Made by a program: the position numbers and the translations under genes. The notes under the pieces were generated by a model. The model did no database searches and was not told the DNA's origin. It saw only the letters and a list, made by a program, of their open reading frames with translations. A DNA stretch of 64,000 nucleotides from Pempheris klunzingeri (Eukaryota > Chordata > Actinopteri > Acropomatiformes > Pempheridae): positions 11,174,501 to 11,238,500 of the forward strand of contig NC_092016.1 in the NCBI RefSeq assembly GCF_042242105.1, given 5' to 3'. Below are positions 1-17,399 of the stretch, piece by piece; the stretch's first letter is position 1; each line of letters begins with the position of its first letter.

Positions 1-1779
1 CCATGAGGAACTAACGGAGCACATTTTCTTTACTCTCCAAGCTAGTGTGTCATTTCTCACCTCTCCCTGCACCTCAGGGGCATCCATCACCGCCATCATT
101 TCCACCATTATACATAATTTGTGTAATAATTTATTTTTGTTATTGTTTTTTTATATGTTTATAGAGACCCAGCGACAGCACCGGAGCAGACAACCAACAG
201 AGTCAGTTTGTGTTATGAACCATGGTGTACCAACCACTATGTGTATGACCCATAACGGCCCATCACCCACCTGATAGTGCTGTAGCATTGTTGTGTGTAT
301 TACTTAGTATTTTTAAATGGGTGTGACAGTGACAACCTGTACATCACAAACTCAGCATAGATGTAGCACTGAGGAAGTTTTGTTGTCAAGCCTTATGTAG
401 CTCAGTATCTGTTACTGTGTTGTAATTTGTGTGCCTATTTTTGGTGTGTGCCAGTGCTGTAAATACGCTTTTTGTGTGCTGAAGTTGTGTGTACCAATGT
501 TTTTGAGTGATCATCAAATATTTGTGTGCTTCCACTGTTGAAAGAAAAAAAAAAAAAAAAAAAAAATGTTGCTCCGATTTTAAATCTCCCGCTCACCCAC
601 TCCGAGCAAAAACCTGTCACTTGTCATGTCAGCCAGACTAAACAGTTGAAAACAAAAACTTAAACTTTGCACTGTCATGGTCACATCTTTGTAGACTTTT
701 GCACTGTTTTGCACCAGTGGACCTTTAACATTCCTTTGAAATGTTTCCAGGCATCAAAGAGATAACATCCACAAAAAAAGAGAAGAAATAAAAAGGTACT
801 TAAAAAAGAAAAAGAAAACACCACTCTTACCTTGAATTAACGAGGCATTAAAACAGTAAAGTGAGCTGTTAGGAATTGTCAAAATAAGTTATTTGGATTA
901 GCCAATCTTATATAGGAATCACAGATATTCAACATTAATTAAATGTTGATACATCTTGCTACGTAACTGCACGTTAAAGACAGCGTATATATAGAATACA
1001 TTAACGCACAATATCACAGCTCACACATGAATTATTCTGTAGTATACTTTCATTGACAATCGTGTAGAATTGGATTTCTTTTTCTGCACTCATATCAACC
1101 AACGCCCAAACATCATTAACATCATACTGGACAAGTGCCTCTGTTATGCAAATTATTCTTACCATTCATCATGTTGGTATAGCATAACTGACATGATGAA
1201 TTAATGTACATTTTATTTCAATTTAGTCACCAGCCATTGAAAACAAGCATCAGTTCAGTACTCAAAAAGCACACAGATACAATGAGGACCCCCGTATGAA
1301 TCAGCATCTAAAGGCAAGCAATGAGCATACCCTTTTTAAAAACAGAAAGGAGAGCCATTCTACTGTATACTTCATTGTTTGTGTAGAAAAGTTAGTGAAA
1401 AGGGACCAACTTTTTACCAAACAACTGCAAACACACTGCCAACAACCTACTGAGATCTGTGTGCAGTCGAGTACAGCAGATCTGAATCTGCCAATAGAGC
1501 TGAGCACAAATGGGGGGACAGTGTGCTGCTCATTGTCCGACACGGAATTAAAAAAGACAAAAAAAACAAACAAACGACAGCTGTTATCATTAAACGGAAT
1601 CAGTAACACAACTAAGAGGCAACTAATGTGTGCCGATCAGTGAGACGTCAGAGTGTGTGTTTTGAACACTGTATTTTGTGGTTAGTTATCTCAATAAGGT
1701 GTTCAGTGATCGTTTTGATTGGTTTGTTGTTTAGGGATTTTTTTGTGTCTTTTTTGACCAATCCAGTTCAGGCTTGTAC

Positions 1780-1799
1780 AATAAATAGTGATAAATAAA
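1780..1799 (+). terminator. Tandem candidate poly(A) signals
   Basis: Two AATAAA hexamers (1780-1785 and 1794-1799) occur within 20 bp on the plus strand, directly before an A-rich stretch. They could end the transcript of the unidentified upstream gene. Hexamer evidence only. Confidence 0.4.
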
Positions 1800-1836
1800 A
1801 AAAACACAGAAATTATCATTTTTCAACGAGTGTCGA

Positions 1837-1842
1837 TTTATT
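1837..1842 (-). terminator. Candidate poly(A) signal for sergef
   Basis: Minus-strand AATAAA, about 970 nt beyond the sergef stop codon. A second minus-strand hexamer lies at 1922-1927. Either would give a 3' UTR of about 0.9-1 kb ending next to the plus-strand signals at 1780-1799. Confidence 0.35.
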
Positions 1843-2812
1843 TTTTCAAACTAATCCAGGTAAACGGTTAATTTGACTTCCATTAATGCATAATTTCAGT
1901 TATACAGGGTTTTTTTTCATATTTATTTGCATAAACCATTAGCATAAAATAAAACTTTTAAATAATAAAGTTATTAAATTGCACAAATGTCATATAAGAG
2001 CCATTCTGAGTCCTGCCATTGCCCTTGACTACAGTACAGGCTTCAGACCTGCAGTTGGTCCCCGGGTGCTGCACTGCGGACCCCACAGCTTATAAATATG
2101 TAAGATGGGTCAAATGCAGCGGACAAATTTCCCCCAAGAGGGATTAATTAAGTATACAGTCTGAAAATGGTGCAAAGGAGACAAACATAACATCAGAGAA
2201 TGTGGCGGAGACTGACAAGAGTATAAATTCTTGATGGGCAGTCCAACTGTACTGTTTGTGTAAGTGGTAAATCACGAGATGGCCGAGAGGTTTTCAGTAT
2301 GAAGTGCAGAGATTGACTGCCTCCTGACACTCAAGATCACAGCAATAAAACTGCTGACACGGGAAGATGAAGCTATAGAACCAGGCTAGCCCATCCCTCA
2401 CAGGATCCATAACGGCTTCATTCAGGAAGACAAACATGGCAGGTGGACCAGGAGCCACAGGCATGGTTGTGTCATGCAAACCCATCGGCCCCAAGCTTGT
2501 CCATCAAAGTGATGGGCTGGTCAGAGAAATGATGGCCTCTGTCCACATGTAACATAACTCAGCCTCAGTGTCCAACTGCACAATAATCTTTATGACAACT
2601 GCAGTTTGAAGTCTGACCTTTTCAAGGAGCTCAGGTAGCCTATTAGAAGGTGAAAGTTACTGTATATTCAGAGGCACTTCAAATAATTGGATGTGGGCTT
2701 TGCAAAGCACCAATAAGCCACTAAATCAGTCAGAAACATTTTGATTCCCAAACTCATTCTGTTTTGCTCATCTCTGTTTGTCTCAAGCTGAATAAATGTT
2801 GCAGCTCCGACG

Positions 2813-5800
2813 TTACTGAAGTGAAGTCGGTGCTGAGTTTTGTCTCAAACCACCAGTTGTCTCAGTGCACACTGCCATAGAGTGCCCGGCTCCACAGCCA
2901 ATGAGGAGAGGTCTGAGCCCAGAAACCAGCTGCGGCTGAGGGACGTCGGTCTGCGAACCGTCTCCACACATTCCATGTTCGTTCCAGCCCCAGGAGAGGA
3001 GACGCCCCCCTGAAAAGGAGAGGGGTCATGGGTCAGTGGAGCTGACGGGGATGCAGCACTGTATCACGTAGGCTAAAATTAGCAGCCTGGAGAAAAGGAA
3101 AAAAACAAAAAAAAAACGTCTGGGTGCAAAAACCAGAAGGCACGCGATCTCTCTCTCTCTCTGACACACACACACGCATGCAGAGTCTCTGTTCCCAACA
3201 CTGACACTCAGCCAGTAATAAAGCCTCCCTGCTCCTCACAGCTGGTGAGGTGTTGGTGGGTGTGGTCAGGTCTGCATCACCGCGGAGACACGTGCCATGG
3301 CAACACAGTTACCTAATAAGCTCCATTGCCATGGCAACAGAAGCGAGCTTGCTTTCTCAAGGGTAACACATCCTCAAGCTTTCCCCGTCCTGCAGTTGTG
3401 TGTCTTTCATGCCATCTTTTCATTTTTTTCCATCGTGGGGTTTCTTTGTCTTGCTGCGTTTCCAGTTCGTCTTTCAAACTCGGCGGGATCAAAGATTTGG
3501 ATTCGCCAAGTGACACGTGCTTTCGCCAGTTAACAGACCAAGATATCATGCCAGCAGCTTATGTCAGTGTGGAATTCTGCCAGATATGGCTTATGCATTA
3601 CAAGCACACACGTAGCTCCGTCTTTAAGATATATTAGTACATTTATTTATAACTCTATCTTTGATTGAGGCTATTCAGTAAACATCCTGGTTACATCATT
3701 TTTCACTGAGCTTAATGTGTTGAAACATCTCGTTCTTTGGGGAAAAAGCCTTATTTTGGTGCTGTGCTTAATTCATGGACTCACTGACTGGAGTACAGCA
3801 CATCAGTGTTTCCATGGCAACAAAGTGCCTGCACAATATTGTGCACAACAAATGGATAAAAAGACATTTAAACCAAAAGCCGTTTCCTTGTAAACAAAAT
3901 CTTGACAAACGGTTTTAAATTCAACAGTTTATAATCTCACACCTAATTAGCAACGCCACAGTGACACAATCTGCAGGAGGCGCCTGTTTTTAGCAGGACT
4001 TACATCACACTACAGGTACAAGTTAAAACGGGATCTGATCTAAGGTGTTTGTCCGTACACATGCCTGTTACGTTAAAAATGTTCACATTAACAAAAAAAT
4101 CTTTCCTCAGATTGGATGAGCTGTGCCCACGGCGTCTTTGGCCTATCTCCCACCTCTGACCACCGATGATGAATTTCATAAATGAGGGGCACTTCCTCAG
4201 GTGAAAGTGGGCACGGGCTGTACAAGCAACAGATACCATAAGCAGCATGCAATGCTCTCCGTTCCTTTCCGCCTGACCTACTTCAGCACCAGAAATAGCA
4301 GCACTCAGGTCTCTGCTTCCAATCCTGTTTTGCTATTTCATTGCTCCTGCCACCGCGCTCGAGACAGGAGGAGGAGAAGAGGAGAGCATGGCGCAGGAGG
4401 AAGGTGCACGAGGTTCACATGAGTTCTCCCTTTTGCTGATACTGCTTTCTCATCACGTAACTGAACTTCTGAGAGCACAGAGCAGTACTTTGTGAGCGCT
4501 GTCATTATGATGGAGAGTCTGCTGTTAACAATTTCCTAATTATAATGGCATATCCAGTTAAATGTCCAAACTGGTCGGTACGTTTAACTACATTTTCTTG
4601 TAGAAATACCAGCAACGCCCAGAGTGTCCTCTCTGATGGAGCCCTGTGCCCATGTTTAAATGTTCATCTATGGTATTTATATTCATGTTGATGTAAAAAA
4701 CTGGGTCAGTGTTCAAATTTTAATGCGAAAGATTTTACTTCCAAAATGCTTCATAGTGCAAGTCAGCCACTATGTGAAAGCAGGAGACTTTTGGCACGCC
4801 CGGAAAGAATAAAGACTGCAGTTTCTGTGTTCTGTTGTAACGTGAACAAAGGGAGAGTGCTCTGTAAACAACCTGGAACTGGAAAAACATGCCTGTAAAC
4901 GTGTGTGGTTAATTCAGCTCTTTTACAGGCCTGTTCTGGTAATTGCCTGTCAATGATACCCATCTATCCATGCTGTAATTACTTCCTGATGTGAAGGCCA
5001 CAGAGCAATGAGACAACCTCAGAAATCCTCTGTAGCACTACCAGAAGGATTAATATTTCACACTGATGTTTAACTGTAATGTATTAGACGGTTCCCTTAC
5101 TCCCTTAATTCTTTGGTACAGAGAGGAGAATGATTTGAAATAGTTTAGTCTCACCTATGTGCTTTTCCTGCTCATTTACATTATGTAGTTAGAGACAGAG
5201 TCTCTTCCTGATGTACCTTTCCGGTGCAGTTGTATATTTTGTTAGATAATTAGATATTTATGCTTATCGATTTTCTTTTAACATTACAGTTCTGATATTT
5301 GCAATTGAAGCAAAGATGACAAGCAGAGAAAATGAGAAAAAAAACCAAGAAAATTTAGTATTTTGAGAGAAAACACTCACCTACAATGGCAAGGTTATGT
5401 TCAGATCCACATGCAACCTGCAGAGAAAAAGATTTTAAGTGTTTAATATGCATGTGGAAAGCAGACTGTAATATCCAAGAATTGTTATGCCAGCATGGAT
5501 ACTGAGATATCTTATGTAAACCTAACTTGTTTTAAAAACTGAAATAAAATTCCATGTGTCACGATGCTGTCGTTCAACTTCTATTCACAACTGCATACAA
5601 CATGAATGCACCGAATATAAATAATGTTAGTGATGATTTTGTCTATAAATACATTAAGTGCTCCAATGTTTAAACAACATTTAAACATTCAAACTCCTCA
5701 TTTGACAGTGCATCACCAGAGAACAGAGCAGAGAACTGTAACAGAAAAGCCAGGTCATTCATAAAAGCTAAGACACAGCCACTGCTGGGCTGCCCAGAAG

Positions 5801-8800
5801 AGTTAATGCAACAGTATCTTGATGGCTGCGTGTCTTGACTTTGCTGACCGAAACCTTTTACAAATTAATGGCCTTTCTACTGCAGCCTTTTCCCTTCATA
5901 ACAGCTACAGGGATTGAGGGGACACATTTAAATTCTTATCCTGAAATCTACAAAGCTCAACAAGAGTAAAGACATGAGACAGAGCTCCCCAGATGACAGT
6001 TTAGATTGTTGAAGCTTTATCACTGGTAATAAAAGTCATTGAATTGTATATATATTCTTGCTAATACAGTTTGAACTGATTGGATAAAGTGATGTTTTTG
6101 ATAAAGCATACAGCCGTGGCAAGCCATGAATAGAAACACACCCACTGATTCCTGAGCCATTGACAGGTTATAATTTGTTACTCCAGTAATGTTCATAGGC
6201 CTCATAAAAATGTGACAGTTTACCAACTATTGACTCTGTGGGTGTATACTGTATGTACAGTGTTATGAGGGCTAACTCCATAGGGAGGGAAGATTCATAG
6301 TCCACTCAGCTAATTCATCTTGCCTTTAGCTCTCTACACACGAGGTGACGACGCCTTGACATACGCCAGCGATGCCGCAATGATCAGTGCGCAGTGGGAG
6401 AATCATCCAGAGCTCGCCCTTGCCCGTCCCTGACATCCACTTTATTGGCAACGATCTCTTGCTGCCGTTGAGACTACAGGTTAACTGCTGCAATCCTGTG
6501 ATGCTCACATATAATTGCCCTTATGGGAGAAGAGACCTCTGCCTTCGCTAAATGTAAATGGTCCTCTGGGAGTGTGTGTGTGTGTGTGTGCGCACTCTGC
6601 ATGGTAGATGTAGTGATGTAAGAACCAGCTCTTACTGGGCCTGGCTCCCATTCAGTGCGTTTCACCTCATACAAAACAACCCCCGACAACCTGTTTTATT
6701 TGTGGTTGTCTGCTCCCCCCTGCTGGACGGACACAGACACTTTGTCTGCCACAGCAACGCCAGTCAATACAGTACATGTATAAATGTTCGTCATATGGCC
6801 TTTAGGTTTTTCAGTGTGTATTGTCAAACACACATACCTGTGTCGCTCCATGGAGGACCTTAACCTCTGCAGGGTGGCAAGCCTCCTGGTCTCCATCTTG
6901 TTCTGAAGGACTCATTGACTGCCCCTCTGAGTTCTGACTGATTGATGCAAGTCGTCCCAGCTGTCCATAATTTCCTCGGCCCCACGTGAACACTCTTCCA
7001 CTTTCTGAAATGGACAATTACTATTACTATTATTGTTTAGATACGGCAACTGTCCTTAAAATCCCGTCAAACCTTGCGAGCACCACAGACATAATCTGTG
7101 TCCTTATGTTTCACCTGTTTGAGCAACGATGTGTGTCCAGCCGCTCCACACATGGATAACTTTCTCTCCACCTTGCAGTGAGCGCTTCACAAGAGTGGGA
7201 GAGGACAGGAAGGGGCCTGTGTTGGTCAGCTGGCCGTGCTTGTTGCTTCCCCATAGAAACAAATCACCGTCTCCTGCACACACACACACACACGACGGGA
7301 GCCACATTACTCTTCTTCTCCCAGAGGCAGCAAGAGAAAGGCAGAGCAGTAATTGACTGGTGCTGGTCAACTAATTACAGGACAGAAGGGAGGCCATACA
7401 TGATGTATGAACATGGAGTGGAAGACGACTCACTAGTACAACCTCAAAGTGAAAATGCTCCCTAAGGAAGAGCAGCACAACATGCATTACATATCTGCTT
7501 TTAAATGATCTGTCTTTTGTTTGTCTGCTGCTCTTTAAGCCATTTGGTGAAATTATACACTTCTAAAGCATCAATAAAACCTTGAACAGTTTAGGGGAAA
7601 ATTGGATTGGAGCAGAGTAGTGTTGAAACATTGTTCTGTTATCAACTTTTAAAGACTTCTGTCTATTGTTTCTGATAAAAATATCTTGCTGGAATACTAC
7701 ATCTTAAATCACAATGCACTATTAAGCTTTTTTTTTTCATCTTGGGCTGCTAAATTATCTGGATGAGCTGCCTTGTTTGTTGCTTGCGTTAACAACCTTC
7801 AGCAAGTACGATGATTTGGAGCCTACAAACGCATGCCCACCTTGCAATTTACTTCATATATGCTAAATAAACTGAGCATGGCATGAACACAGAATAATGA
7901 TTGCGATATATGTTGTACCTGTGAGGCACACACAGTGCGCTGAGCCCGCAGCTACCATCTGTGAGTTCTTCTGATCCAGATCTGTGACATAGGCACATGT
8001 ATCTGGTCACACTTTGCAGAGACCTTGTACATCATGGAAGACCTAAAAACTTTTAAAACTATTTCGGTTCAGTACAGAGTTTCACTTACCTGGTACCAGA
8101 CAGGGCGTCGTAGAGCTGAGGTGTGACGGAACAGGGCGTGGACTGAGTGCTCTCTTAGCGTGGCTGGAAAGACCTTTTCCCCACTGATATACACAGCCTG
8201 AGTCTGAAGGCAGAATAGAAAATTAGGATCTGTGGATTGACTGCTAAGAAACCACATTGAGGAAGTCTTTGGTGCAAACTTACCAGTAACAGCTAGTGAA
8301 TGTCTGAGTCCTGCTGCTACACTCACCACTGCCTCCTTCAGACTCTGAGAGCAAACAGCACAAAGACATCTGAGTCAAAGAAACTGATCATGCGGCAAAG
8401 TAAGTTTGTAGCAGTTTTGATCACTTGGGATTTATTAGATAAAGCTTTGGAAAACTAGACGGGGTTAGTAAACTAGACAGGGTTCATGTGCTCACCTCAA
8501 CAACCTGTGGATGTGCAGTGTGTGTGAGTGTCTCTCCAACACCCAGTTGTCCAAATGTATTGGAGCCACATGCAAGTACTCGACCACAATCTGTGTGTAA
8601 TGTAAAAAGAAAAGTTAACACATACAGAAATATTCAACTTTTGGATTGGTAGAGGGTAGTTCCCATGTTTAACATTACTGTGCTCTGGGTTCTTCTAGAG
8701 TTCTGGGCAACTCCCTCAAGCAAAGTCTGCAAGATTACAGACTTACAGAAAGCCTGGTCTGAGGTCAAAACTAGTATACAAGACAGTGCATCGATGTATA

Positions 8801-10816
8801 TAGTCCTTCCTCGAGTGTTATTACTTTTTCCTGTATATTCATTTTATTGTATTTGTGTTGTTGTAACAATCTATCTATCTATCTATCCTGATCACCTTGA
8901 ATGTGAGTTGAATGCTGCATTCACATCATGCATGGAGAATAGCAGACATGGGAAAGATTCCCTTGGTTATGACATGCAAGAGTCTGTATGATGATTTGTA
9001 TGATTGCAGAATTGGGTCCATGAGGGTTAAAAACAATATGCATTGACAGTAATGCCCTTTACCAATAAAATGTGATTTTCATTACCTTGATTGGCCGAAG
9101 GCGGGTGATGTAAGAGTCTGTATTTTTTGCTTCTTCACACACTTTGGAATCATTAAACGTCAAGACAGATATGTCAGCACTCTCAGAAAAACCTGAGTCT
9201 CCCAATTATAATTACAAACTTCATGTTGGCAAGTCGGAAACTGGTAATTTCAGTCCACAGGACATGAATGCAGCATAAGCCTGTAGGTCTGTGAAGACAG
9301 TTCGTACTGAATATTTGCTGCTGTCTACTGTAGTGTAGTTGCACTCTTGGATATATCAAACAGTTACAGTCATTTTACACACTGATTACACTCTATAAGT
9401 AACTGGCTGCGTACACCACTGAGACATCAGATTTTTCCCTGAAGGATAAACAAAATGTCATTATATGCTCTCCATTGTTCCTGCCTAAAGTGAACACCAG
9501 GAGCAAATGCTTAATCATCTCTCATGAAACTATCACGTCACCCAGTGCACGAGTAAAACAGAGTATCACATTCAGGTGTGACGTGGAGCTCACCAGTAAG
9601 AAGAAGAGTAAAATCCCAACCACAGGCTACTTCTGTGACCCTCTGACTCAGACTGGGGCAGAGTTGAAGAGTTAAGATGTCTGCATTGTGGCCAAGTCCC
9701 AGTTGGCCTCTGTGATTCTGTCCGCACACAAACACCTCTCCATTCTCTGTCCAACGCAAAATACACCACAAACATTTGGGAACCATGCAGATTATTGTTT
9801 ACGAAGCCAAAGAGCAGAAATAAATGCTTTAAGCAAGGAAACTGTAAAGAAACATTTAGTTTAGATAGCCTGGGAGCCTGGAAGAAGAAAAAGCTCACTG
9901 ATTAAAAAGAGCCTGCACACTGACTCCAAACTAGAGACAACTAAAGACAATGGATTGAACTGCTTTGGGGGTTTTTTAATAGCCTTACAACTACATATGA
10001 TGTGCACATAATTTCACACAGTCAAAGATGAGTAAAAACGTATTTTATCAGGATAAAAATGAGTATTGCTAGTTTCCTTCAAATTCTATTATTTGCTTAA
10101 CAATAAGTTTGCCCAGCTTTAGATGTTTATTATTTTGGATGTATATGCCTTTTCCTGAAATTTATACACGTGTCTTGTTACACATTTCTGATGTAATCCA
10201 TGGCAAGGCACGAAAATAAAGACAAACCATCAACAACAGTTAACTTATTTGGCCAGGAGGAGGCGCCATGTGATCCATGTCCTGTTCACACATGGTTCCC
10301 ATGGCTGAACACACGCTGCTAGGAGGACAGAGGCTTTTATTTAAGAGGAAAAGTGCAGTTTAGAAGCAGGAGTTACCAGTGATAACTACGGAGTGACCCC
10401 CGCCGCCGCCGAGAGCCCGTACAGCCTTGTGTTGTAGAGCCGCGGTGTCACAGAGCCGCGGGGCTGACTGGTCCTCCACATTTCCCAGCCCCAGCTGTCC
10501 GTAGCTGTTGGCTCCCTGACGGACACGATATTAATTACTAATAATGTACAGTGCCATTACTGCTGAGTTAATCGATAACTATATCTTTGCCGCAGCTCGC
10601 TATAACGTTATGTTGGTGCTAACGCTAGTTCGCTACCTGTTAAGCTAACGTTAGCAAAAGTGCTACATTAAGGGTCCCCACTCTGCTGGCGGTGAGTAAG
10701 CAAATTTTAGACACTTAAACTACACGGTAATTAAAGCAACTTAAACCCTTAAATGGTGAAGATGACAAACTTACCCAAGAGTGTAAACAAAACTCCGGCG
10801 GCGAGCTCGTTTCCAT
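2813..10816 (-). CDS. sergef: Secretion-regulating guanine nucleotide exchange factor (SERGEF/DelGEF), RCC1-repeat protein
   Basis: Eleven coding exons in transcript order: 10775-10816, 10377-10515, 9594-9746, 8496-8590, 8284-8344, 8090-8203, 7919-7981, 7115-7273, 6838-7004, 5381-5417 and 2813-3009. They total 1227 nt (408 aa); all phases agree and all introns are GT-AG. The start is the ATG at 10816: exon 1 encodes 14 residues ending LHSW, and exon 2 continues GANSYGQLGLG, as in vertebrate SERGEF. RCC1-type blades recur, for example VFVCGQNHRGQLGLG, LFLWGSNKHGQL, VFTWGRGNYGQLG and LLSWGWNEHGMCGDG, giving a roughly seven-bladed propeller. The protein is shorter than human SERGEF as I recall it, because the C-terminal tail after the last blade is brief. 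Known members bind the exocyst subunit Sec5 and are linked to secretion; exchange activity is less certain. Exon 10 is only 37 nt and is followed by a 2.37-kb intron. The gene lies next to tph1, the same neighbour as in human. Confidence 0.95.
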
Positions 10817-12402
10817 GGAGCACCTAGTTACCAAGGAGTACGGCATGGTTTGCGACACTGTCGTGAAGCGGACCACCCACCACATGTTTGGCTGCGTTGG
10901 TCTCTGAAAAAGTTACATTTTCATGACATTTTGCTAGCTAAGTCGTAGCTGAAACAAAAAGCAGTTTAAGATTTTTTTAAACGGTGCTTATGTATCTCTT
11001 TCCATCGTGTTGATCGAAGCCCTTTCATTCGTGTTTCGATGACATTAAGGAGAAATAAAATCGCCCAAAATACACTCAGTTGCTGGTTTCTTAAGCGAAA
11101 CGTTTTATAATATTTGGTCTACTACTAATTATATTGATAAGATGGATTAAATATTAGAAACAAGGCCCAATAACTCCTCAAACAGCCTCCAAAATTACCA
11201 TGATGTTGAATTAATCTCTAACAAGAATCTGAATTGAGAATGATGTAGGTTTTATAACATTAGAAACAGGCAACCTGATGTATAATTAAACTCATGTAAG
11301 GATCATAGCTACCTAGTTTTAATGTATCCATTTGATCGATTTTCTCATTAAACTGGACAGAAAGACCAAACTGAGGCGATGTGGCTGCCTGCTCAAAGGG
11401 ATGATTATTCTTACAATATTTAATTGAGATTACACAAGCTCCAACCTAAATATAACTGTTTTCATCACTTTCAGGGTCCTCGCTGTCATCTCTCTGCATC
11501 TCCATGGTCATGAGTCTTCCTCCGCACTCATCATCCACAACCAAGTCACCACCATGAGGACAACAAAAGGCATTGAGTTAACAGGTGACAGACCATTTGA
11601 AACACTGTGAAGACACAATTAACATTTTATTTATTTTTTTCAATAGTTTGATACATAGCCTACTCATAATGTCTATATATCTTTACAGTAGAAAAATAAT
11701 GTTTTGATTTCAGGAGTACTACAGTTATATTCACTTCAAGAGGAGGTATTCAAAATCATCACGGTAAAATAAAATAGGTCAGGGTACATGGGCCAAATCT
11801 GTCATAATCAGTCATGAAAATATTCTTATAACACCAGTTTTCATTTTCATATATTCCCTCAAGAGCACACAAAAAGGAGCATGGTACACACACCAAAAGA
11901 ATACAAACAAGGTACATTTTATACATGTCACTGAAGTGAGGAAGAGTAAATGTTAAGAAGACGACGAAGAAGAATGAAATGATATACAAAATAATTCACA
12001 TGGTAATAATATACAATAGCAGAGTTAACATAAGGTTTAGGAAACGACATCTTGTAACAGCCGGGGATGTTTTAAACGGGTACTAAAGTACCATGAAAGC
12101 GCATTGACTGTTTGCAATACAGAAGCCAATTGAGCGAAGTACAACTGAAGCAAAACAGTGTCTCAGGTTAAGCAGCTCTTTGGGTTTGTGCAATTTACTC
12201 ATATCAGTGGCTAAACACACGTAACGCGCCTCCGTAAATTGTATAAAGCCATACACCATGCAGTGGGGACATTTTGCCAAAAGCAGTGCACATTCATTGT
12301 ACTGACGAAGGGTGATACACAAGCAGTATCTCTACAGCGGTGCTTGGGGATGACACAGCAAGCGTTGGTGGACTGTAGGTGGATAAAGTCAGCTGTGGGT
12401 GG
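10817..12402. other. Spacer between sergef start and tph1 stop (sergef promoter side, tph1 3' UTR)
   Basis: No gene was found. The part next to sergef (10.45-10.9 kb) is locally richer in GC and CpG and is the likely promoter; repeated GCTAAC/GTTAGC words occur near 10.62-10.66 kb. The tph1 3' UTR probably runs from 12402 down to a minus-strand AATAAA at about 11,625-11,635. An exon-like block at 11475-11583 is discussed under rejected items. Confidence 0.5.
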
Positions 12403-17366
<4,964 letters not shown>

Positions 17367-17392
17367 GTTAAAGTGCAGCTCGCTTGTTTGCC

Positions 17393-17399
17393 TTTTATA
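17393..17399 (-). promoter_or_regulatory. TATA-like element upstream of tph1
   Basis: Minus-strand TATAAAA ends 27 nt before the distal tph1 ATG. With usual TATA-to-start spacing the transcript would begin almost at the ATG, giving a near-absent leader. Either the leader is unusually short, a start site further upstream is used, or the match is chance. Confidence 0.25.

Larger units (their letters stand above)
1..1850 (+). other. Probable 3' end / 3' UTR of an unidentified plus-strand gene
   Basis: No recognisable protein is complete here. A splice acceptor-like pyrimidine tract ends near 164, followed by a short open stretch to about 274, and then AT-rich sequence with no coding signal. Two AATAAA hexamers near 1780-1799 would suit the end of a plus-strand transcript. 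In human the neighbour on this side of SERGEF is KCNC1, so a kcnc1-like gene is the synteny expectation, but I could not match its C-terminus in any frame. A poly(A) run lies at about 545-566. Everything here beyond the acceptor-like site and the hexamers is inference. Confidence 0.3.

Noticed and set aside
11475-11583. Exon-like block with acceptor and donor upstream of sergef on the plus strand
   Set aside because: The open frame is short, matches no protein I know and has no partner exon; the flanking splice signals are weak enough to be chance.
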